From Pelagimonas varians (GTDB lineage: Bacteria > Pseudomonadota > Alphaproteobacteria > Rhodobacterales > Rhodobacteraceae), in contig NZ_QKMF01000010.1 in the NCBI RefSeq assembly GCF_003208435.1, positions 1 through 64,000 of the forward strand: a stretch of 64,000 nucleotides of DNA, read 5' to 3'. Below, piece by piece: positions 25,762-34,800 of the stretch. Position numbers and translations under genes: made by a program. The first letter of the stretch is position 1. Every line of letters begins with the position of its first letter. The notes beneath the pieces were generated by a model. It searched no databases. It was given only the letters and a program-made list of their open reading frames with translations, and was not told the origin of the DNA.

Positions 25762-26745
25762 ATGCCTATTCCCGCACCGAACCTATACCCCGATTTCAAC
25801 ACCATCCGGCTGAGCCATGTGTGTTTGAACGTCAAGGACCTTGCCGCGTCCAAGACGTTTTACACTGACATCCTTGGCCTTCAGGTGACCGATGAAACAG
25901 ACAGCCATGTCTATTTGCGGGCCATGGAAGAGCGTGGGCATCATTGCATTATCTTGCAAAAGTCCGATCAGCCCGGAACTGTCGAATTCATGGGGTTCAA
26001 AACCTTTGACGAAGAAGATGTGGAAACAGCCGAAAGCTATTTTCGGGGCAAGGGGCGCCCGACATCTTGGGTAGATCGCCCTTATCAGGGCAAAACCTTG
26101 CTGACTTCGGACAACATGGGCATCCCGCTTGAGTTCTATCACAAGATGGACCGGCTTGCGCCAATTCACCAAAAATACGCGCTCTATCGTGGGGTCAAGC
26201 CGCTGCGGATTGACCACTTTAACTGTTTTTCGCATGATGTTGATGCCTCGGTGGCCTTCTATTCCGACTTCGGGTTTCGCGTGACCGAATACACCGAAGA
26301 CGATGTGAGCAAGAAACTATGGGCCGCGTGGATGCACCGCAAAGGGGGCGTGCATGACATGGCCTTTACCAACGGGACGGGGCCACGGTTGCACCACGTC
26401 GCATTTTGGGTGCCAACACCGTTGAACATCATTGATCTGCTCGATCTGATGGCAACCACCGGCTATGTCGACAACATCGAACGCGGGCCGGGGCGCCACG
26501 GAATTTCCAACGCGTTCTTCTTGTATATTCTTGACCCTGATGGACACAGAATTGAGATATATTGTTCAGACTATCAAACAGTTGACCCTGATCTTGAGGC
26601 AATAAAATGGGATCTGCAAGATCCGCAGCGTCAAACCCTTTGGGGGGCAAAAGCACCCGAAAGCTGGTTTAAGCATGGCACAAAATTTGTAGGGGTCGAA
26701 ACCAAGGATTCAGAAATCCAAGCCAGCCCGATTATCGCGCCGTGA
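25762..26745 (+). CDS. Homoprotocatechuate 2,3-dioxygenase, VOC-fold (type I extradiol)
   Basis: Extradiol dioxygenase of the vicinal-oxygen-chelate fold, 327 residues with two repeated beta-alpha-beta modules: residues 15-130 and 147-270. Likely metal ligands are H152 (LRIDHFN), H211 or H212 (RLHHVAF) and E265 (HRIEIYCSDY); H198 and Y255 sit where the acid-base His and Tyr lie in Brevibacterium HPCD and Arthrobacter MndD, its closest described relatives by pattern. The gene lies 11 bases after hpaD and one base overlaps the next start. It thus doubles the HpaD step or handles a related catechol. Confidence 0.85.
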   Translation: MPIPAPNLYPDFNTIRLSHVCLNVKDLAASKTFYTDILGLQVTDETDSHVYLRAMEERGHHCIILQKSDQPGTVEFMGFKTFDEEDVETAESYFRGKGRPTSWVDRPYQGKTLLTSDNMGIPLEFYHKMDRLAPIHQKYALYRGVKPLRIDHFNCFSHDVDASVAFYSDFGFRVTEYTEDDVSKKLWAAWMHRKGGVHDMAFTNGTGPRLHHVAFWVPTPLNIIDLLDLMATTGYVDNIERGPGRHGISNAFFLYILDPDGHRIEIYCSDYQTVDPDLEAIKWDLQDPQRQTLWGAKAPESWFKHGTKFVGVETKDSEIQASPIIAP

Positions 26746-28226
26746 TGACACTGGATTTGAAAAACCCGAGCTTGATGCGCGAAGCGGCCCTTGTCGGGAG
26801 CCGCTGGATCGACGCGGATGCAGCAACCGGTGTGGCGGTGACAAATCCCGCGACAGGCGATGTGTTGGGCTATGTTCCCAACCTTGGGGAACCTGAAACG
26901 CTGGAGGCAATATCGGCGGCGAAAACCGCGCAAACGGCATGGGCTGCGCGCACCGCCAAAGATCGCGGTCAGGTGCTGCGCCGTTGGTATGATCTGATGA
27001 TGGAAAATCAGGATGATCTGGCGCGGATCTTGACCGCAGAGCAAGGAAAACCCCTTGCCGAAGCCGCAGGAGAGATCGCCTATGGAGCCTCTTTCATCGA
27101 ATGGTTTGCCGAAGAGGCACGGCGTGCTTATGGCGACATCACCCCGGGCCACGCGCCAGACAAACGCATTTTGTCGGTCAAACAGCCTATTGGCGTTGTG
27201 GCGGCGATCACCCCGTGGAATTTCCCGAACGCGATGATCACCCGCAAGGCAGGCCCTGCGTTTGCAGCGGGATGCTCCATGGTTTTGAAACCAGCGGGGC
27301 AAACACCCTTTTCCGCAATCGCGCTGGCGATTTTGGCTGAAAAGGCGGGCATTCCTGCTGGTCTTTTCTCGGTTGTGACGGGCAGCGCACAGGCGATCGG
27401 CAAAGCGATGACCCAAAGCCCGATTGTGCAAAAACTGACATTTACAGGATCCACGGGCGTTGGGGCGTTGCTTTATGCGCAATGCGCGCCGACGATCAAG
27501 AAACTGGGCTTGGAGCTGGGCGGCAACGCGCCGTTCATTGTGTTCGATGATGCGGATTTGGACGCTGCCGTGGACGGAGCCGTGATCGCCAAATTTCGCA
27601 ACAATGGTCAGACCTGTGTGTGTGCCAATCGCATCTATGTGCAGGCTGGTGTCTACGATACCTTTGCTGAAAAGCTGGCTGCCAAGGTCGCAGCTCTGCC
27701 CACCGGAAACGGATTTGACAGCGGCATTGTATTCGGCCCGTTGATTGACGCGGCCGCCGTTGCCAAAGTGTCGGAACATGTGGCGGATGCTTGCGCCAAA
27801 GGGGCCCATATTGTTTTGGGTGGCAAGGCGCATGAGTTGGGCGGTACTTTTTATGAACCCACCGTCTTGACCGGCGTGACCGCCGATATGGCCGTTGCCA
27901 CAGAAGAAACATTCGGTCCCGTGGCCCCTTTGTTCAAATTCCAAACCGAAGCAGAGGTCGTTGCGGCTGCCAATGACACCGAATTCGGCCTCGCGTCTTA
28001 TTTCTATAGTCGGGATCATGCGCGGGTTTGGCGTGTGTCCGAAGCGTTGGACTATGGCATGGTCGGGGTGAACACCGGCTTGATCTCAACCGCCGAGGCA
28101 CCGTTTGGCGGGATCAAACAATCAGGCTTGGGCCGCGAAGGATCACGCCACGGTTTGGATGACTATCTGGAGATAAAATACATATGTATGGGCGGAATCG
28201 AGGAGGAAAACCATGAACTGGGATGA
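26745..28226 (+). CDS. Succinate-semialdehyde-dehydrogenase-like aldehyde dehydrogenase
   Basis: Aldehyde dehydrogenase of 493 residues from the GabD/SSADH branch: TPWNFPNAMITRKAGPAFAAG core, glutamate in LELGGNAPFIVFDDAD, cysteine in GQTCVCANRIYVQ, and YFYSRDHARVWRVSEALDYGMVG near the end. In the hpa pathway the aldolase releases succinic semialdehyde, so a role as succinate-semialdehyde dehydrogenase fits well. An alternative, given the following decarboxylase, is oxidation of 3,4-dihydroxyphenylacetaldehyde. Start ATG overlaps the preceding TGA; a GTG one codon upstream is also possible. Confidence 0.83.
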   Translation: MTLDLKNPSLMREAALVGSRWIDADAATGVAVTNPATGDVLGYVPNLGEPETLEAISAAKTAQTAWAARTAKDRGQVLRRWYDLMMENQDDLARILTAEQGKPLAEAAGEIAYGASFIEWFAEEARRAYGDITPGHAPDKRILSVKQPIGVVAAITPWNFPNAMITRKAGPAFAAGCSMVLKPAGQTPFSAIALAILAEKAGIPAGLFSVVTGSAQAIGKAMTQSPIVQKLTFTGSTGVGALLYAQCAPTIKKLGLELGGNAPFIVFDDADLDAAVDGAVIAKFRNNGQTCVCANRIYVQAGVYDTFAEKLAAKVAALPTGNGFDSGIVFGPLIDAAAVAKVSEHVADACAKGAHIVLGGKAHELGGTFYEPTVLTGVTADMAVATEETFGPVAPLFKFQTEAEVVAAANDTEFGLASYFYSRDHARVWRVSEALDYGMVGVNTGLISTAEAPFGGIKQSGLGREGSRHGLDDYLEIKYICMGGIEEENHELG

Positions 28227-29610
28227 ATTCGCCGACTGGAGCAAACACATCGCCGACTGGGGCGCGCACTATCACAAGACGTTGGGTGACCGGCCCGTGC
28301 GCGCACAGACCAAACCGGGTGAGGTGGCGTCCAGATTGCCCGCTAGCCCGCCCGACAAGCCAGAAGATATGGCAGCGATCTTGCAAGATTTCGATGACAT
28401 CGTGATGCCAGGGATGACCCATTGGCAACACCCGCGTTTCTTTGCCTATTTTCCAGCCAATGCGACTCCTCCATCGATGTTGGCTGAACAGTTGGTCAAC
28501 ACAGTCGCAGCGCAATGTATGCTATGGCAAACGTCCCCCGCCGCGACCGAGGTCGAGGGGCTTATGGTGGACTGGATGCGCCAAGCCCTTGGGCTGGCAG
28601 ATCATTTCACCGGCGTTATTCAAGACAGCGCGTCGTCTTCGACACTGTCGGCGGTTTTGACAATGCGCGAACGGGCCACAGGCTATACCGGCAACCGCGA
28701 AGGTTTGTCTGGCAAAGGGCATTTGCGGGTCTATTGCTCTGATCAGGTGCATACCTCAATTGACCGCGCGGCTTGGGTGGCTGGTATCGGGCAAGACAAC
28801 TTGGTCAAAATTGCGGGGCAGGGGCCGCTGCATGGTATGGATGCAGCAGCTCTGGATGCTGCGATTAACGCGGACATCGCAGCGGGGCATATACCTGCTG
28901 GCATCATTGCCATCACCGGCGGCACGGGTGTCGGTGCTTGTGATAACCTTGGGCCGATCCTCAAGGTCGCCAAGGCGCATGATCTTTACACCCATCTGGA
29001 TGCTGCTTGGGCGGGATCCGCGATGATCTGCCCCGAACTCCACGCGCAATTTTGGGCGGATGTGGATGGCTTCGACAGTATCGTGTTCAACCCGCACAAA
29101 TGGCTGGGTGCCCAGTTCGATTGCTCCATTCAATTCTTGCGCGATGCCACGCCGCAACTTAACACGCTCAAGATCGAACCGGAATATCTCAAAACGTCAG
29201 GCGAAGCTGTCACCAACTATTCCGAATGGACCATCCCGCTGGGCAGGCGGTTCCGCGCCTTAAAGCTGTGGTTTTTGATCCGGTCTTACGGGCTGGAAGA
29301 ACTGCAAACCCGCATTCGCAACCACATTGCATGGGCTGAAGAGCTTTGCGAAGCGATCCGTGAATTGGACGGTTTTGAAATCACAACCGAGCCGATCTTC
29401 AGCCTGTTTTCCTTCCGTTGCCCGGGCGATGATGACGCGCAACAACGCTTGGTGGATGCGATCAATGACGATGGGCGGATTTACCTGACACAGGGCGCAT
29501 TTCAGGGCCGCAAGGTGATCCGGTTCCAAGTGGGCCAATTCGATACAACCCGCAAGGATGTGATGATGGCCCATGCGGTCATTCTAGAAGTTTGGGAGCA
29601 AATTCAATGA
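28213..29610 (+). CDS. Aromatic L-amino acid decarboxylase (DOPA/tyrosine-type)
   Basis: Group II PLP decarboxylase of 465 residues. K296 in VFNPHKWLGAQFDCS is the PLP lysine, D263 lies in THLDAAWAGS, H180 in CSDQVHTSIDRAAW and Y325 in IEPEYLKTSG. Keeping both this His and this loop Tyr indicates simple decarboxylation rather than the aldehyde-forming variants seen in insects and plants. Likely substrates are L-DOPA, tyrosine or tryptophan. AGGAGG precedes the ATG, which lies inside the end of the preceding gene. Its place within hpa genes suggests amines are precursors of homoprotocatechuate here. Confidence 0.85.
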   Translation: MNWDEFADWSKHIADWGAHYHKTLGDRPVRAQTKPGEVASRLPASPPDKPEDMAAILQDFDDIVMPGMTHWQHPRFFAYFPANATPPSMLAEQLVNTVAAQCMLWQTSPAATEVEGLMVDWMRQALGLADHFTGVIQDSASSSTLSAVLTMRERATGYTGNREGLSGKGHLRVYCSDQVHTSIDRAAWVAGIGQDNLVKIAGQGPLHGMDAAALDAAINADIAAGHIPAGIIAITGGTGVGACDNLGPILKVAKAHDLYTHLDAAWAGSAMICPELHAQFWADVDGFDSIVFNPHKWLGAQFDCSIQFLRDATPQLNTLKIEPEYLKTSGEAVTNYSEWTIPLGRRFRALKLWFLIRSYGLEELQTRIRNHIAWAEELCEAIRELDGFEITTEPIFSLFSFRCPGDDDAQQRLVDAINDDGRIYLTQGAFQGRKVIRFQVGQFDTTRKDVMMAHAVILEVWEQIQ

Positions 29611-30461
29611 AATACGCGACATATTCCGCCGGCGGCCAGATGTACTATGGGGCCGTGACCGAACAGGGCATGATCGCATTGAATGAGGCGTTTGCGCAGT
29701 GGCCAACGCTGCTTGACGTTGTCGAAGCCAACGGGCTAGGGGCTTTGGCGCAGGCGGCAGAGGGCCAATCTGTGACCCATACGGATTTCGAGTTCGAAAT
29801 GGTTTTGCCCAACGCGCGGCGCATTTTGTGCGTGGGCGTCAACTTTCCAGACCGCAATGCCGAATACAAAGATGGCAGCGCGCAGCCTAAATACATGTCG
29901 TTGTTTCCACGGTTCGCCAGCGGCTTCACCGGCCACAACCGCCCGCTGATCCGCCCGCCGGAAAACGAGACGCTGGACTACGAAGGCGAGGTGGCAATAG
30001 TCATCGGCAAGGCAGGCCGCCGGATTTCGCAGACCGATGCATATGACCACATCGCAGCTTTGACCCTGTGCAACGAAGGCACCATTCGTGATTGGGTGCG
30101 CCATGCCAAGTTCAATGTCACCCAAGGCAAGAACTGGGACAATTCCGGTGCGATTGGTCCTTGGTTGGTGCCCTTCACTGATGCCAGCCAGTTGGATGAT
30201 GCGCGGATCATCACCCGCGTGAACGGCGAACTGCGCCAAGATGACGTATTGAGCCGCATGATGCATCCCATCCGCCGCGAAATCGAATATATCTCTACTT
30301 TCATGACCTTGCAGCCCGGCGACATCATTGTCACCGGAACACCGACGGGATCTGGCGCACGGCTTGATCCACCGCAATATCTGAAACCCGGTGATGTGGT
30401 CGAGGTCGAGGTGAACGGAATCGGCACCCTGCGCAACACGGTTGAGGATGAAGTGCTATGA
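29607..30461 (+). CDS. hpaG: FAH-family isomerase/decarboxylase of the homoprotocatechuate pathway (HpaG-like)
   Basis: Fumarylacetoacetate-hydrolase-fold enzyme of 284 residues. ILCVGVNFPDRNAEY, DYEGEVAIVIGKAGR with the metal glutamates, and GDIIVTGTPTGSGARLDPPQYLKPGDVVEVEV are hallmarks. In the pathway it decarboxylates 5-oxopent-3-ene-1,2,5-tricarboxylate and isomerises the product. Enterobacterial HpaG holds two such domains in one chain; here only one is present. Start overlaps the decarboxylase stop by four bases, and the stop overlaps the hpaH start, so expression is coupled. Confidence 0.87.
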   Translation: MKYATYSAGGQMYYGAVTEQGMIALNEAFAQWPTLLDVVEANGLGALAQAAEGQSVTHTDFEFEMVLPNARRILCVGVNFPDRNAEYKDGSAQPKYMSLFPRFASGFTGHNRPLIRPPENETLDYEGEVAIVIGKAGRRISQTDAYDHIAALTLCNEGTIRDWVRHAKFNVTQGKNWDNSGAIGPWLVPFTDASQLDDARIITRVNGELRQDDVLSRMMHPIRREIEYISTFMTLQPGDIIVTGTPTGSGARLDPPQYLKPGDVVEVEVNGIGTLRNTVEDEVL

Positions 30462-31258
30462 CCCCCGAAGACCATCGCAATGCTGCTGCCGAACTGCTTG
30501 CCGCTGAAACATCAGGTGAACAGATTGGACTGCTGACCAAGCGCCACCCCGAAATGGGAATGGAAGATGCCTATGCTGTGCAGAACGCGATCTACCGCGC
30601 CAAACTGGCAGAAGGTCGCCGCGTTATCGGCTGGAAAATCGGACTGACGTCGAAGGCGATGCAATATGCTCTGAACATCGACATTCCCGACAGTGGCATT
30701 TTGTTCGACGACATGTTGTTCGGTCACGGCGCAGTGGTCCCTGCTGGCCGGTTTATTCAGCCACGGATCGAGGCAGAAATTGCTTTTGTGCTCAAGGCTC
30801 CGCTAGGCGGCGCTGATGTAACGCGCGAGGATGTGATCGCGGCGACCGACTATGTGGCCCCGTCGATTGAAATTCTTGATACGCGGATTGTGCGCGCGGA
30901 CGCCGAAACAGGCCAAACCCGCAAAGTGTTTGATACCATCGCCGACAATGCCGCCAACGCCGGTGTTGTGCTGGGGCCTCAGCGTCATGCGATTGATGCG
31001 TTTGATCTGCGCTGGGTCGGGGCGATCACATCGCGCAACGGCGAGGTTGAGGAGACCGGCCTTGGGGCGGGGGTGCTGAATGACCCTGTTGAAAGCGTTG
31101 TCTGGCTTGCCCGCCGCATGGCCCAATACGGTCAAACCATTGACCCCGGTCAAATCATCCTGTCGGGTAGCTTTATCCGTCCGGTTGAATGTCCCTCCGG
31201 ATCTGAAATTACTGCCGATTTTGGCGCCTTTGGTGGCGTCGATATTTCGTTCGCTTAA
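30458..31258 (+). CDS. hpaH: 2-oxo-hept-3-ene-1,7-dioate hydratase
   Basis: Adds water to 2-oxohept-3-enedioate to give 4-hydroxy-2-oxoheptanedioate. The 266-residue protein shows the hydratase family pattern: GWKIGLTSKAMQYALNIDIPDSGILFDDM, the metal-binding acidic pair in IEAEIAFVLK, TDYVAPSIEILDTRI, and the C-terminal ILSGSFIRPVECPSGSEITADFG with the GS(F/L)xRP core. It resembles HpaH over the related MhpD. Starts with an ATGA overlap on hpaG. Confidence 0.93.
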   Translation: MTPEDHRNAAAELLAAETSGEQIGLLTKRHPEMGMEDAYAVQNAIYRAKLAEGRRVIGWKIGLTSKAMQYALNIDIPDSGILFDDMLFGHGAVVPAGRFIQPRIEAEIAFVLKAPLGGADVTREDVIAATDYVAPSIEILDTRIVRADAETGQTRKVFDTIADNAANAGVVLGPQRHAIDAFDLRWVGAITSRNGEVEETGLGAGVLNDPVESVVWLARRMAQYGQTIDPGQIILSGSFIRPVECPSGSEITADFGAFGGVDISFA

Positions 31259-31269
31259 AGGAATACCCA

Positions 31270-32052
31270 ATGCCCGCACCTAGAAATCCATTCAAACACG
31301 CAATCGCCAAGGGTGAATTGCAGCTCGGCTGCTGGCTCGGTCTGGCTGATCCTTACATTGCGGAAATCAGTGCCGGTGCGGGCTTTGACTGGGTGCTTGT
31401 GGACGCAGAGCACGCCCCCAATGATCTACGATCCATCACGGCACAATTGCAGGTTATCGCGGCCCGCAAAAGCCATGCGGCTGTGCGCCCCCCTATCGGC
31501 GATACCCGGATTATCAAGCAGTTTCTGGACGCCGGTGCGCAAACCTTACTGATTCCGATGGTTGAAAGCGGCGCGCAAGCCCAAGAGCTGGTCGATGCTG
31601 TCACTTATCCTCCACACGGCATTCGCGGCGTTGGCGCAGCGCTGGCACGGGCCTCTGATTTTTCGGCGATCGGGGATTATCTGACCACTGCGCGTGATGA
31701 AATTTGCCTGTTGGTTCAAGTCGAAAACCGCAAAGGCATGGATGCCTTGGACGACATTCTGGCAATTGATGGCATTGACGGCGTGTTCATCGGACCGGCG
31801 GATCTGGCTGCCGACATGGGGTTCATCGGCCAAGCAGGTGCACCCGAAGTAAAGGCCGCAGTTCTGGGCGCGATAGAAAAGATCGTCGCATCAGGCAAGG
31901 CGGCTGGTATTTTGACATTGGACACGGATATGCAACTGCAATGCCGCGACATAGGTGCCACGTTTATCGCTACTGAAATTGACGTCACGGTGTTTGCGCG
32001 CAACATGCGCGCCGCTGCAAAAGACGCCTCTGATCGTTTGCGCGACGGCTAA
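31270..32052 (+). CDS. hpaI: 4-hydroxy-2-oxoheptanedioate aldolase
   Basis: Class II metal-dependent retro-aldolase that releases pyruvate and succinic semialdehyde, the last specific step. The 260-residue TIM barrel carries the HpaI motifs: GCWLGLADPYIAEISAGAGFDWVLVDAEHAPND (key DAEH), VRPPIGD, IPMVESGAQA with the metal Glu, and IGPADLAADMGF with the metal Asp. It ends the operon; the next gene begins 194 bases later. Confidence 0.93.
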   Translation: MPAPRNPFKHAIAKGELQLGCWLGLADPYIAEISAGAGFDWVLVDAEHAPNDLRSITAQLQVIAARKSHAAVRPPIGDTRIIKQFLDAGAQTLLIPMVESGAQAQELVDAVTYPPHGIRGVGAALARASDFSAIGDYLTTARDEICLLVQVENRKGMDALDDILAIDGIDGVFIGPADLAADMGFIGQAGAPEVKAAVLGAIEKIVASGKAAGILTLDTDMQLQCRDIGATFIATEIDVTVFARNMRAAAKDASDRLRDG

Positions 32053-32245
32053 ACGGAACGGGCCTCTTCTCAACTGTCCGCCCGAGTGTGTGGAATTCAG
32101 GCACAGTCCATGAATTGGGCGGCGCGCGGGGCGGGCGATTAAGCTTTGTGCAAACTGCCGTTCGGACAAAGGTCAAAGATTCATTTCTTGACCAATTGAT
32201 AAAATTGAAGGTTACTCTGGGTCACAACCAAGGGGGCTATTTCAA

Positions 32246-33253
32246 ATGAGTAATACACGAGCGTTTAATCGGCGACATTTTCTTGCCAGCACAGCCGCAA
32301 CTGCGGTGTTGTTTGGCGCAGGGCCGTTGGCTGCCGCCGAGGTTCTCAAAGTGGCGGGTATTTATACCGTGCCGGTAGAACAACAGTGGGTCAGCCGGAT
32401 CCACAAAGCGGCCCTTGCGGCGCAGGCGCGCGGCGATATCGAATACACCTTTTCCGAAAACGTCAGCAACACCGACTACGCCCGCGTCATGCGCGAATAT
32501 GCAGAAGCCGGAAACACGCTGATCATCGGCGAAGTCTTTGGCGCAGAACAAGAAGCCCGCGAAGTCGCGGCGGATTATTCCGATGTTGCCTTCTTGATGG
32601 GGTCAAGCTTCAAAGAAGACGCGGGCCTGCCGAATTTCGCGGTCTTTGACAACTATATTCAAGACGCGTCCTACCTGTCTGGCATTATCGCCGGTGCGAT
32701 GACCAAGTCGGGCAATATCGGCATGGTCGGTGGTTTCCCGATCCCCGAAGTGAACCGTTTGATGCACGCCTTCATGGCCGGTGCACGCGAAATGAACCCT
32801 GATATTAAGTTCCAGGTTAGCTTTATCGGCAGCTGGTTTGACCCACCCAAAGCCAAAGAAACCGCCTTTGCGATGATCGAAAACGGTGCAGATGTGCTGT
32901 ATGCCGAACGCTTTGGTGTGTCTGATGCGGCCAAGGAAAAGGGCATCTTGGCGATTGGAAACGTGATCGATACGCAGGCCGACTATCCTGATACGGTTGT
33001 TGCCTCGGCGATCTGGAACTTTGAACCCACCTTGGACGCCGCCATTGCGGCAGTGCAGGCCGGGGCCTTTACTGCGGCGGATTACGGCATGTATTCGTTT
33101 ATGAACAAAGGGGGCACCGAATTGGCACCGCTTGGGACATTCGAAGGAAAAATCCCTGCCGCTGCAATGGAATTGGTCACATCGCGTGAGGCCGAGATCA
33201 AATCCGGTGCCTTTGCCGTGGCGATTGATGACAGCGAACCGGCATCGTCCTAA
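32246..33253 (+). CDS. BMP-family ABC transporter substrate-binding protein
   Basis: Periplasmic basic-membrane-protein family (PnrA-like) binding protein, 335 residues. The N-terminus holds a twin-arginine-type signal (NRRHFLASTAATAVLFGAGPLAAA), so it may use the Tat route. Family features include YTFSENVSNTDYARVMREYAEAGNTLIIG, SYLSGIIAGAMTKSGNIGMVGGFPIPEV and NGADVLYAERFG. Members of this group bind nucleosides or nucleobases. The ATP-binding protein, two permeases and an amidohydrolase follow in tight order, giving a complete import and processing unit. Confidence 0.87.
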   Translation: MSNTRAFNRRHFLASTAATAVLFGAGPLAAAEVLKVAGIYTVPVEQQWVSRIHKAALAAQARGDIEYTFSENVSNTDYARVMREYAEAGNTLIIGEVFGAEQEAREVAADYSDVAFLMGSSFKEDAGLPNFAVFDNYIQDASYLSGIIAGAMTKSGNIGMVGGFPIPEVNRLMHAFMAGAREMNPDIKFQVSFIGSWFDPPKAKETAFAMIENGADVLYAERFGVSDAAKEKGILAIGNVIDTQADYPDTVVASAIWNFEPTLDAAIAAVQAGAFTAADYGMYSFMNKGGTELAPLGTFEGKIPAAAMELVTSREAEIKSGAFAVAIDDSEPASS

Positions 33254-33258
33254 GCCCC

Positions 33259-34800
33259 ATGGCAACGACCAAAGTTGAGGCGCTGAGCCTAAACGCCATC
33301 ACCAAAACCTTTGGAGAGCTGACCGCAAATGATGCGGTCAGTTTTTCAGTGCATCAGGGCGAAGTGGTCGCCTTGCTAGGTGAAAACGGCGCAGGCAAGA
33401 CGACGCTTATGAATATTCTGTTCGGCCAATACACGGCCGACAGCGGCAGTGTTGCGGTTTTTGGCCAAACTCTGCCTCCCGGCAATTCGCGTGAGGCGTT
33501 GAATGCCGGTGTCGGCATGGTGCATCAGCATTTCACGCTGGCGGATAACCTGACAGTTCAGGAAAACATCACGTTAGGGTCGCGGCCCTTGCTAAGCCCC
33601 CGTTTGGGGCGGTCGGCGGCGCGGGCAAAAATCATAGCTTTGTCGGAACGGTTTCATTTGGCAGTTTCGCCAGATGCGCGGGTTGGCAGCCTGACAGTCG
33701 GCGAACGTCAGCGGGTCGAAATCCTCAAGGCGCTGTACCGCGATGTGCGTGTGCTGATCTTAGATGAACCGACAGCGGTTTTGACACCACAAGAAACCGA
33801 TGATCTGTTTGCGACGCTGCGCTTGGCCATCGCCGATGGGTTATCCATCATTTTCATTTCCCACAAACTGCACGAAGTCATGGCGATTGCAGACCGTGTG
33901 GTTGTCCTACGCCATGGCAAAGTCACCGGCGGCGCACGCACCCAAGACACGGATACCAAAGCCTTGGCCGCAATGATGATGGGTGTCGAGGCGGTCCCAC
34001 CGCAGGTTGCGCCCGCAAACCCCGGCGCGGCGCTGATGGAACTGCAAGGCGTTTCCACCCCCGATGTGGGCAATGCACCGGGTCTACGTGATGTGACTTT
34101 GGCGCTTCGGGCGGGACAGATCATCGGGTTGGCGGGCGTCTCTGGCAACGGGCAGGCGGCACTGGCCGATGTCGTTGGCGGATTGCGCGCCGCGGCCGCG
34201 GGACAGGTGGTGCTAAACGGTGCGCCGGTCCAAAGCTGGAGCCCGCGAACCGCCGTGCGCAGCGGCATCGCCCGTATCCCCGAAGACCGGCATAAAACGG
34301 GTACAATCGGGGATTTTGACCTGACCGAAAACGCAATTTTAGAACGCTATAAGACAGCGGAATTCAGCACCGCAGGCTGGCTAAACTGGCGTAAATCACG
34401 CGATTTCGCCGAAGGTATAATTAGTAAATATGACGTGCGTTGTCCGGGGGCCGATACCCCAATCCGGCTGCTGTCCGGAGGCAATATGCAAAAACTGATC
34501 CTTGGCCGTGTGCTTGAGGCCGGGCCGCAGATTATTCTGGCCAACCAACCAGTGCGGGGCCTTGATATTGGCGCAGTGAATTATGTGCATAGTCAATTGC
34601 TTGCGGCTCGTGATCGCGGCGCAGCGGTGCTGTTGATTTCAGAGGATTTGGACGAAGTCATGGCCCTGTCGGATGTTATTCATGTCATCGCTGACGGGCG
34701 GTTGTCACCCGGGTTTGAACGCGGCAGCATGACACCCGCTCAACTGGGTGTTTGGATGGCCGGACAAGGATTTGACAAGGAGATGGCGCATGCGTCTTGA
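33259..34800 (+). CDS. Dual-domain ABC transporter ATP-binding protein (nucleoside/BMP type)
   Basis: ATPase of 513 residues with two ABC domains. Domain 1 (about 8-240) has Walker A GENGAGKTT, signature region SLTVGERQRVEI and Walker B VLILDEPTAVL. Domain 2 (about 255-500) is degenerate: GVSGNGQAALADV lacks the Walker A lysine, the signature LSGGNMQKLILGR is retained, and the Walker B position reads ILANQPVRGLD rather than DEP. That asymmetry is usual in YufO/RbsA-like proteins of nucleoside importers. Stop overlaps the first permease by 11 bases. Confidence 0.9.
   Translation: MATTKVEALSLNAITKTFGELTANDAVSFSVHQGEVVALLGENGAGKTTLMNILFGQYTADSGSVAVFGQTLPPGNSREALNAGVGMVHQHFTLADNLTVQENITLGSRPLLSPRLGRSAARAKIIALSERFHLAVSPDARVGSLTVGERQRVEILKALYRDVRVLILDEPTAVLTPQETDDLFATLRLAIADGLSIIFISHKLHEVMAIADRVVVLRHGKVTGGARTQDTDTKALAAMMMGVEAVPPQVAPANPGAALMELQGVSTPDVGNAPGLRDVTLALRAGQIIGLAGVSGNGQAALADVVGGLRAAAAGQVVLNGAPVQSWSPRTAVRSGIARIPEDRHKTGTIGDFDLTENAILERYKTAEFSTAGWLNWRKSRDFAEGIISKYDVRCPGADTPIRLLSGGNMQKLILGRVLEAGPQIILANQPVRGLDIGAVNYVHSQLLAARDRGAAVLLISEDLDEVMALSDVIHVIADGRLSPGFERGSMTPAQLGVWMAGQGFDKEMAHAS

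Noticed and set aside
26631-28019. 462-codon minus-strand open frame opposite the aldehyde dehydrogenase
   Set aside because: Shadow frame; the aldehyde dehydrogenase motifs and operon continuity are on the plus strand.
28213-29610. Aromatic acetaldehyde synthase (direct DOPA to dihydroxyphenylacetaldehyde) instead of decarboxylase
   Set aside because: The active-site His (H180) and loop Tyr (Y325) of ordinary decarboxylases are both present; the aldehyde-forming enzymes change one of them.
32053-32245. Riboswitch upstream of the BMP importer
   Set aside because: The leader has no recognisable purine or preQ1 aptamer pattern, only a weak promoter-like TTGACC.
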